A stretch of 64,000 bases of DNA from Mariprofundus ferrooxydans PV-1 (GTDB lineage Bacteria; Pseudomonadota; Zetaproteobacteria; Mariprofundales; Mariprofundaceae), in contig NZ_DS022295.1 in assembly GCF_000153765.1 (NCBI RefSeq), positions 498,666 to 562,665 of the forward strand, in the 5' to 3' direction. The notes under the pieces are model-generated. The model ran no database searches. It was given only the letters and a program-made list of their open reading frames with translations, and was not told the origin of the DNA. A program made the translations under genes and the position numbers. Of this stretch, positions 58,161 through 64,000 are shown piece by piece. Position 1 is the first letter of the stretch; every line of letters begins with the position of its first letter.

Positions 58161-59437
58161 TATTTGAGCCGCTCGATCCCCATACGCTTGAGGAATGCTT
58201 TTTCCATAAACGGTTCGGAAACGCCGGTTTTCATCTTGCGCATGAAGTACTTTTCAAAACCTACCTTGGCCACATGCACCCAGGCACCACCCTTGGCCCA
58301 GACCATATTGCGTGGCGGAATCTGCGGGTAAGCAACCAGCGCCACACCGCCATCACCAAAGTCCGCCAGGCAGATCGCGCCCCAGGTACCGCTCTTTTCG
58401 ACCTCTTCACCCTTCAGGTCATGAATAATATTGTGCACAATGGCAGTGGTCATCGTTTCGATCATAAAACCTGTTTTCGGAGTCCCCACCGGCAACGGTG
58501 TTGCCTCAACCGGAGGAATTGCAACAATTACACCGGTACCATAGATATTATTAAACTTCGGATTCTGTTGATAATCATTGATGACGACAAATCCCATCGG
58601 ATTGACCAGGCCTTCGCAGTTGGCTACCGGCCCCACGCCGCGGAATGGTGGCATTAGCATGGCGAACTTATGATCCAGTGATCCCGATGCGATCACTTCG
58701 CCATGGCGGTCCACTTCCTCATAGTCAAGAGAGTGCTCATGTACGGCCAGCGTCTTACAGTTAGTGATAAACTTGATATCGCGTTTGCGCAGCTCTGATT
58801 CCAGCAGCCCCTTGGAGTCTTCCACTCCACCCAGGCCAAGATGGCCGATATACGGTTCAGGGGTAATAAACGTCATCGGTACCTTGTCGCGAATTTTGCG
58901 ACGACGCAGTTCGGTATCAAGAATAGCAGCATACTCATAGGCAGGGCCGTAACAGGATACGCCCTGCACAGCACCGATGACGATTGGGCCGGGATCCTTG
59001 CAGAACTCTTCAAAGGCGTTATAGGCCTCAACGGCATGATCCACGTGGCAGATCGAGTGGGTATGACCTTCCGGACCCATGCCGGGAACCAGTTCAAATG
59101 CCAGGCGAGGGCCTGTGGCAACAATCAGGTAGTCATAGTCCAGATTCTGGCCGTTACCCAGACGCAACTGGTTCTCATCCGCCAGTATTTCATCCACACC
59201 GCAGGAGAGAAAATTAATTCCCTTCTTATTCAGGTAGGGTGAGCACTGAAAACTGATCTGATCTTTATCGCGCCAGCCGACTGCAACCCAGGGATTGGAG
59301 GGCGTGAAATGAAAGTAATCCATATTGGATACCACTGTCACTTCATGCTGCCCGCCAAGTTTTTTCAGGGCATCTTTCATTTCGTACGCAGCAGGCATAC
59401 CACCGATCCCCGCTCCGATAATGACTACATGTGCCAT
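58160..59437 (-). CDS. sqr: Sulfide:quinone oxidoreductase
   Basis: The ATG at 59435-59437 has GGAG seven bases upstream and gives 425 residues. The FAD motif GAGIGG (8-13) is followed by two Rossmann domains. The three redox cysteines expected in SQR are present as C130 (SICHVDH), C162 (VSCYGPAYEYA) and C356 (AICLADF), at spacings matching characterised enzymes. It oxidises sulfide to polysulfide or sulfane sulfur and passes electrons to the quinone pool, which links to ubiX and ubiK nearby. A longer frame to 59533 is rejected. Its leader is highly structured. Confidence 0.93.
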   Translation of the reverse strand: MAHVVIIGAGIGGMPAAYEMKDALKKLGGQHEVTVVSNMDYFHFTPSNPWVAVGWRDKDQISFQCSPYLNKKGINFLSCGVDEILADENQLRLGNGQNLDYDYLIVATGPRLAFELVPGMGPEGHTHSICHVDHAVEAYNAFEEFCKDPGPIVIGAVQGVSCYGPAYEYAAILDTELRRRKIRDKVPMTFITPEPYIGHLGLGGVEDSKGLLESELRKRDIKFITNCKTLAVHEHSLDYEEVDRHGEVIASGSLDHKFAMLMPPFRGVGPVANCEGLVNPMGFVVINDYQQNPKFNNIYGTGVIVAIPPVEATPLPVGTPKTGFMIETMTTAIVHNIIHDLKGEEVEKSGTWGAICLADFGDGGVALVAYPQIPPRNMVWAKGGAWVHVAKVGFEKYFMRKMKTGVSEPFMEKAFLKRMGIERLK

Positions 59438-59508
59438 AATACGTCTCCTCTGATTCAGGCATTGGCTATTGATGCCCTGTAATATCGTTGCCAGTAGCGA
59501 CAGAATGA

Positions 59509-59613
59509 GGTGAGGAAGCAGGTTCCTCCTCACCCCCTCTTCCTGCAGGCTCTTGGTGTTACAGGTAACACCTGCATGGAACAGTAGAGTGCCCGGCTAT
59601 CACCGGGCACTCT
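59509..59613 (-). promoter_or_regulatory. Structured leader of sqr with three hairpins
   Basis: A TATAAT box on the minus strand (59620-59615) is followed by three potential hairpins before sqr. The first is an 11-pair stem (59586-59596 with 59603-59613) right at the predicted RNA 5' end. The second pairs GGTGTTAC with GTAACACC (59555-59572), enclosed by TGCAGG/CCTGCA. The third pairs GGTGAGGAA with an interrupted complement (59509-59534). No T-run follows them, so they are leader structures and not terminators. Confidence 0.55.
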
Positions 59614-59701
59614 CATTATAGTTTATAATGACCTGCAGTCCATCGACGAATCATCAAAAACAACGCCCCGGCAAAACCATATATCACACTTGGTTATGCG
59701 T

Positions 59702-59739
59702 AACATAATATGATAATATATAATATCAACTATTATGTT
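59702..59739. promoter_or_regulatory. AT-rich operator-like palindrome
   Basis: AACATAATA (59702-59710) and TATTATGTT (59731-59739) enclose an inner pair TGATA/TATCA (59711-59715 and 59724-59728). Apart from two unpaired bases the whole 38-bp block is one palindrome. It lies between sqr and the DUF2892 gene, upstream of the sqr -10 box. Sulfide-responsive ArsR-type repressors (BigR/SqrR) use AT-rich inverted repeats, but no regulator gene is in the window. Confidence 0.5.
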
Positions 59740-59827
59740 GTATTGCACAGCTGTTGTTTAACTACAGATGCAACCTGTTTCTGGTCAGAGTATTATTCAC
59801 CGACTTGACGCACGATGAGCAGCGATT

Positions 59828-60031
59828 TCATTTACCGCCGCAGGTATTGATGCCAAGAAGCGGATACAGCGGACAAAAGCGGATCACCGCAGTCAGTGCA
59901 AATACCGCACCAACACCCATTGCCACATAATTCCATGGAGCGGCCAGACCACCCACCGCACCGAATGCAATCAGCGCGATACCGGCTAACAGGCGAATCA
60001 CTCTGTCTATACCACCTACATTTGCTTTCAT
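59828..60031 (-). CDS. DUF2892 (YgaP-like) membrane protein
   Basis: A 67-residue protein with the DUF2892 start MKANVGGIDRVIRLLAGIAL and two membrane helices (about 13-28 and 34-50), ending RFCPLYPLLGINTCGGK. This is the membrane domain found fused to rhodanese in YgaP; here it is free. AAGGAG lies six bases before the ATG. A strong RNA-structure candidate lies just upstream (60068-60144). It may anchor or channel sulfur species near the rhodaneses. Confidence 0.88.
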   Translation of the reverse strand: MKANVGGIDRVIRLLAGIALIAFGAVGGLAAPWNYVAMGVGAVFALTAVIRFCPLYPLLGINTCGGK

Positions 60032-60067
60032 ATCAATCTCCTTCCGTTTGAGTGAGCATATGTTAAT

Positions 60068-60144
60068 TGGCCCGACTCAGGCTTCAGTGACTTTGTCACT
60101 CAGGGGACTTCTGATGATTAGAAGTCATCCCCCTGTCCGGGCCA
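60068..60144 (-). ncRNA. Candidate three-way-junction RNA leader
   Basis: The closing stem pairs TGGCCCG (60068-60074) with CGGGCCA (60138-60144) and continues with CAGG/CCTG (60078-60081 and 60132-60135). Inside are two hairpins: AGTGAC/GTCACT (60086-60091 and 60095-60100) and GACTTCT/AGAAGTC (60106-60112 and 60120-60126), the latter extended by GGG/CCC. On the minus strand it lies 37 bases before the DUF2892 start codon and has no T-run after it. It could be a riboswitch-like leader or a processing site between two coding regions; it matches no class I recognise. Confidence 0.4.
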
Positions 60145-60169
60145 CCCTACTCTCTCACACCTGCGAAGC

Positions 60170-60496
60170 TCAATCCACCGGGTAGCCTTGCTGTAGCCAG
60201 GCCATCGTGCCTCCCTGAATATTAAACAGGTTCTTCCGCCCGCACTGCCGAGCCAGATAATCAGCAGCCTGCGCCGAGCGAGCGCCTGAGCGGCAGATCA
60301 GATAGACATCGCCGTTTTCAGGTATGTCACTGACCCTGGCCATCAGCGTATGTAGCGGGATGAGCTGTGCACCGGGCACATGGCCGGACTGATACTCTTC
60401 CAGCGAGCGCACATCAATCAGATTCAGGGTACTCCCCTTCTCACGCGCCTGCGACCAACGCAGGTATAATTCGTTCACATTAATTGCATCAAACAT
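60170..60496 (-). CDS. Cytoplasmic single-domain rhodanese
   Basis: A 108-residue rhodanese domain without signal or anchor. The active loop CRSGARS has the catalytic C68, and NLIDVRSLEEYQSGHVPGA is the family CH2-type motif region. It transfers sulfane sulfur to thiol acceptors. Its ATG directly follows the TAA of the lipoprotein rhodanese gene (no gap), so both are co-translated. Confidence 0.92.
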   Translation of the reverse strand: MFDAINVNELYLRWSQAREKGSTLNLIDVRSLEEYQSGHVPGAQLIPLHTLMARVSDIPENGDVYLICRSGARSAQAADYLARQCGRKNLFNIQGGTMAWLQQGYPVD

Positions 60497-60910
60497 TTAC
60501 TTCACCACCGGGTAGCCGGCATCTTTCCATGCTTCGATACCACCGACTATATTTTCAATATTCGTATATCCGTGCTCTGCCAGCAGTTTCGAGGCACGTG
60601 CTGAACGTTTTCCAGAGTGACAGTAGATATATACCTGTTTGTCACGCGGTACTTCGACCAGATGCTCTGCCAAATCCTGTACCGGAATCAGTGTTGCACC
60701 GGGAATATGCCCTGCTGCATACTCTTCCGGCGTACGCACATCCAGCAGCATAAAAGGATTAGGTGATGCCGTCCCCTGCTGCCAATGTTCATGGATATCA
60801 GTGACGCTGGCATTTTCATAGCCACCGGCACTCTTCTCCCCCATACCACAGCCGTAAACCATCATCGACACCATCAATGCCATAGCGATCAATAACAATC
60901 GTTTCATCAT
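60497..60910 (-). CDS. Rhodanese lipoprotein
   Basis: A 137-residue protein with a lipoprotein signal peptide (VYGC, lipidated C21) and one rhodanese domain (about 38-135). The catalytic cysteine is C97 in YCHSGKRS. It should work on the periplasmic side of a membrane, receiving or moving sulfane sulfur. It is the middle of three rhodanese genes on this strand. Confidence 0.92.
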   Translation of the reverse strand: MMKRLLLIAMALMVSMMVYGCGMGEKSAGGYENASVTDIHEHWQQGTASPNPFMLLDVRTPEEYAAGHIPGATLIPVQDLAEHLVEVPRDKQVYIYCHSGKRSARASKLLAEHGYTNIENIVGGIEAWKDAGYPVVK

Positions 60911-60989
60911 TTATCTCCTGAGGGTATTTACAAGGATATGAAAACTACACGTGCAAACATTAAATCCCTGCTCCTGCGCCACACACGAC

Positions 60990-61400
60990 TCATTTTTTAC
61001 CGGTGCGTACGGGAAGCCCGGCCCCGGCCCATGCACCCATGCCGCCGGAGAAGTTATATACAGGCTTGAGTCCTGCTTTGGCCAGTGCCGTGGCTGCCAT
61101 GGCTGAGCGATTCCCTGAGGCGCAAATCACTACCACAGCTTTATTCGCATCGATTTCATGTTTGCGTTTGCCGATATCACCCAGCGGAATGTGTATCGCA
61201 TCCGGAGCATGTCCACCTGCCCACTCACCCTCAGAGCGTACATCAACCAGCGTATGCGGTTCATTACGCATGGCAAAATATGTCGATGCCGACAGGCTTT
61301 TTACACCCGAGAGCCTTGGTGCAACCACCCTTTGCCACAGCATCCAGCAGATCAGCAGCGTTAAAAAAATATATACAGCATATTGTTGCATAAATTGCAT
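60990..61400 (-). CDS. Membrane-anchored rhodanese
   Basis: A 136-residue protein with one N-terminal membrane helix (VYIFLTLLICWMLWQ, about 9-23) and a rhodanese domain with catalytic C93 in CASGNRS. The side facing is uncertain; few positive charges precede the helix, and RVVAPR follows it. The gene lies 79 bases upstream of the lipoprotein rhodanese. Three rhodaneses with different predicted sites suggest a relay of sulfur across the membrane. Confidence 0.9.
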   Translation of the reverse strand: MQFMQQYAVYIFLTLLICWMLWQRVVAPRLSGVKSLSASTYFAMRNEPHTLVDVRSEGEWAGGHAPDAIHIPLGDIGKRKHEIDANKAVVVICASGNRSAMAATALAKAGLKPVYNFSGGMGAWAGAGLPVRTGKK

Positions 61401-61636
61401 GGTTTTATCTCCATTGAAATAGTCAAAATATTATCCCGTAGCGGATATAAGCATGACATCAGGGCCGGGACAGGTATCTGAACCAATAACCTTCGTATCC
61501 GGGACTTATAGCTTGATCATTACTGATCCTGCGCTACATAGATGAAAAAAAGACAGTTGCAGGCGATGTCCCCCTCCTTGAAGGGAGGGATTACGTGGGT
61601 ACCACCTGCCCCGTCAACGGTAAGCTAAAGCTGAAA

Positions 61637-61846
61637 TCAGCCGTGTTTCATGCCCAGCTTGGACAAGATCACTTCCATCAGACACCACTGCGTGAAGCCC
61701 GATTGTAGCAGGTTGGCGCCGACAAAAGCCGTAAACCAGAGCCAGGTAGGCTCGCTCAGGTCTACGCCATTATAGCGGTAGGCCAGATACAGGCTGAGCA
61801 GGATAAATGTGCCTGCGATAATGCGAATAGCGCGTTGTATTGTCAT
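61637..61846 (-). CDS. Second DUF2892 membrane protein
   Basis: A 69-residue DUF2892 protein (MTIQRAIRIIAGTFILLSLY) with two membrane helices and a conserved GANLLQSGFTQWCLMEVIL segment. It lies upstream of the rhodanese genes on the same strand, with about 235 bases between. This gap includes a GC-rich hairpin (CCCTCC/GGGAGGG near 61570-61590) and no gene. Confidence 0.88.
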   Translation of the reverse strand: MTIQRAIRIIAGTFILLSLYLAYRYNGVDLSEPTWLWFTAFVGANLLQSGFTQWCLMEVILSKLGMKHG

Positions 61847-61954
61847 ATTAATACTCCTTTTTTTTAAACTTAAACTCTGTTCACTGGAGAGTAGAGAGAA
61901 AAGAAGACCGCTACAGCCTGTCCCTCTGTGCTCCGTGGGGAATCGTGCTTTTGG

Positions 61955-64000
61955 CTAAATGGTATTGCACTGGGCGCCATCATCGCTCGGCCATGGGGTA
62001 TTGCGTTGCCACAGATAGTAAATCAGCGGGATGATGAACAGTGTCAGTACCGTAGCCGCCAGAGTACCGAAGGCCATGGACACACCCAGACCACCGAATA
62101 CCGGATCGGAAATCATTATGGATGTACCGGCAATCACAGCCAGAGCTGTCAGCAGGATCGGCCGGGCGCGCACAGCGCCCGCTTCCAGTACGGCCGTCTT
62201 TACGTCATATCCCTGGCGACGATAATCCAGGATAAAGTCGATCAGCAGCAGTGAGTTGCGCACAACGATACCGGCCAGTGCGATCATGCCGATCATCGAT
62301 GTGGCAGTGAACGGCTGGCCGGTAATCCAGTGTCCGGGAAAGATGCCGATCAGTGTCAGCGCTGTCGGTGCCATGACCAGCATCGGCAGAATAAACTCAC
62401 CGTAATAGGCCACCATCAACAGATAGATCAGAATCAGGCCGACAATAAATGCCGCCCCCAGATCACGGAAGACATCCAGCGTCAAACGCATCTCACCGTC
62501 CCACAACATCTGATAGCCAAACGTGTCATCCGGTACCGCGTCTGTGAAATGCATACCGCCGGTTTTCAGCCGCTCACCCGGTGCGATCTGGCTGCCATCA
62601 ATATGGCTGTCCATATCCAGCAACGGATAGACCTGTGAGCCGATCTTTGGCTCCGCGGTCACATAAACAACCGGGTGTGAATCCTTGCTGAATATCGGCA
62701 ATCTGGCCGTCGTTTTCCTGACCGTTGCAATCGAAGAGAGTTGTACAGGTCCGCTTTTGCCGCTGACATAGATTCGACTCAGATCATCGGATGTCGCGCG
62801 CAGCTTTTTAGGCAGCTGCACATGCAGCATGACCGGATGTCTGGATGCATCCACATGGATTGCGCCGGCATTATAGCCACCCAGAAAATCCTTTAATGCC
62901 AGCTCTACCTGACGTGTGGCAACCCCCAGGCGGGAAGCCTTCTCCTTATCAACAACGATCGTCAGTTGCGTCTGCGCCTCTCCAACCGAATCATCAATAT
63001 CAGTCACATCATAGGTGGCGGCAAAGCGTTTCTTCACCTGTGCGGCAATAGCACGCTGGGTTGCATAGTCCGGCCCGTAAATTTCACCCAGCAGTGTTGC
63101 CCGCACGGGCGGGCCCGGCGGATCTTCCACCAACTTGATACTGGCGCGCGGGTGCGCGGCAATGATCGGCGCAAGCGCCTTGCGCAGCTGCAGCACAATC
63201 TGATCGGAGTGGATGCTGCGCTCCTGTTTATCCACCAGATTGACGCGCAACTCCGCCTGATACGGACTGTTCCTGAACAACGCCCCGCGCAGCATACCGT
63301 TGAAATCGATCGGCCCCGCCTGTCCGACATAAGCCTCGTAATCGGTTACCATCGGGTTAACACGCACAATATCGGCAATCTGCCGGGTTACACCGTCGGT
63401 CTCTTCCAGCGTCGTACCTTCCGGCATATCGATGGTGATATTGAAAGTGTTTTTATTCCCCTTCGGCAGCATCTTGAGCTCCACGGTGCCGGCTGTCAGC
63501 GGCCCGTTAATACCTGCCGGTCGCACGAACTGCCAGGCCGGCTCCCACATCGAGAAAGCAAACAGCAACAGCACAATCAGCCAGAAGAGTGAGCGTATGC
63601 CGCGCTTCTCAATCAGCGGCGTAGCCAGCTTCATATAGGTACGATGAACCCAGTCAGTTGTTTTTTCATCCTCTTCTTCCATCGTCGGTTCAACCATACG
63701 ACAGGGCAGCCAGCGCTGCGCAATCCACGGTGTAAACATATAGGCAATCACCAGTGAGGCAGCCATGGCAATCGGCGCATTAAAAGGAATCGGAGCCATA
63801 TACGGCCCCATCATGCCGGTCACGAAAGCCATCGGGATAAATGCCAGAATCACGGCAATGGTGGCAATAATCGTCGGTTTTCCGGTTTCATTGGTCGCAC
63901 GGATAATCAGCTCTGCCTTGTCTTGCAAACTTTTGGCGCCGTGATGCAGGTGGCGGTGAATATTCTCTATCACCACAATAGCATCATCCACCAGCAGCCC
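61955..64000 (-). CDS. RND efflux permease (partial, runs off the window)
   Basis: Coding sequence is open to the end of the window; the first visible residues are GLLVDDAIVVIENI, the TM4 motif of RND pumps, so the missing part is the N-terminal third. The remaining 681 codons include the second periplasmic loop and TM7-12, with GMIALAGIVVRNSLLLIDFI near TM10 and a clean end. The closest type is an AcrB/heavy-metal-like pump. It lies upstream of the DUF2892 and rhodanese genes on the same strand, so it may share their regulation. Confidence 0.92.
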   Translation of the reverse strand, partial: GLLVDDAIVVIENIHRHLHHGAKSLQDKAELIIRATNETGKPTIIATIAVILAFIPMAFVTGMMGPYMAPIPFNAPIAMAASLVIAYMFTPWIAQRWLPCRMVEPTMEEEDEKTTDWVHRTYMKLATPLIEKRGIRSLFWLIVLLLFAFSMWEPAWQFVRPAGINGPLTAGTVELKMLPKGNKNTFNITIDMPEGTTLEETDGVTRQIADIVRVNPMVTDYEAYVGQAGPIDFNGMLRGALFRNSPYQAELRVNLVDKQERSIHSDQIVLQLRKALAPIIAAHPRASIKLVEDPPGPPVRATLLGEIYGPDYATQRAIAAQVKKRFAATYDVTDIDDSVGEAQTQLTIVVDKEKASRLGVATRQVELALKDFLGGYNAGAIHVDASRHPVMLHVQLPKKLRATSDDLSRIYVSGKSGPVQLSSIATVRKTTARLPIFSKDSHPVVYVTAEPKIGSQVYPLLDMDSHIDGSQIAPGERLKTGGMHFTDAVPDDTFGYQMLWDGEMRLTLDVFRDLGAAFIVGLILIYLLMVAYYGEFILPMLVMAPTALTLIGIFPGHWITGQPFTATSMIGMIALAGIVVRNSLLLIDFILDYRRQGYDVKTAVLEAGAVRARPILLTALAVIAGTSIMISDPVFGGLGVSMAFGTLAATVLTLFIIPLIYYLWQRNTPWPSDDGAQCNTI

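Overview
The window is about 64 kb of chromosome from a Gram-negative bacterium. It carries Lpt lipopolysaccharide export, Kdo synthesis, BamB, lipoproteins, tripartite RND pumps, and UbiX/UbiK for ubiquinone. The mix of housekeeping genes (der-bamB-yfgM, greA, carB, kdsD-kdsC-lptCAB) fits Pseudomonadota. Sulfide:quinone oxidoreductase with several rhodaneses suggests sulfide oxidation or detoxification. Gammaproteobacteria or Zetaproteobacteria are possible, but no rRNA is present and this placement is inference. No rRNA, tRNA or CRISPR array was seen.

Region 1 (1-17060) is accessory and defence-like. It has a periplasmic minimal ATP-dependent DNA ligase, an Abi_2/AbiF-type HEPN gene lying tail-to-tail with a candidate plus-strand small RNA, a ferritin-like protein and several unknown genes. 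Its core is a long minus-strand type I restriction-modification locus, read in the order hsdM, hsdS, orf300, a DUF262/DUF1524 nuclease, a PLD-like protein, orf290 and hsdR, then small genes orf44, orf94 and orf138. Four genes therefore sit between hsdS and hsdR. A 73-bp repeat, twice in tandem at 12761-12906 and once inverted at 20-94, forms the last 22 codons of hsdS and the translation-start context of orf300. A 31-codon membrane gene with a near-consensus promoter ends the region.

Region 2 (17330-26817) is core: rnfH-ratA, der-bamB-yfgM, an AI-2E-type permease, a DUF4149 protein, greA and carB. A terminator-like hairpin lies in the carB leader and carA is not adjacent. Region 3 (27152-42551) holds a SPOR-domain protein, a class V aminotransferase, DedA and PsiE proteins, a proton-type P-ATPase, an RND efflux operon, a periplasmic helical protein, a membrane-bound PHP phosphoesterase coupled to a DUF374 acyltransferase-like gene, and a histidine kinase remnant.

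Region 4 (42760-50021) is a MoxR/DUF58/Bat operon interrupted by a 160-bp inverted-repeat element. Region 5 (50154-57129) is envelope and quinone biogenesis: yajQ, then plus-strand M23 peptidase, kdsD, kdsC, lptC, lptA, lptB, ubiX, a lipoprotein and ubiK. Region 6 (57186-64000) is sulfur-related: a TPMT-like methyltransferase, OsmC, SQR, two DUF2892 proteins, three single-domain rhodaneses in different predicted compartments, and an RND permease cut by the window edge. The leaders upstream of sqr and of the first DUF2892 gene contain strong potential RNA structure and an AT-rich operator-like palindrome.
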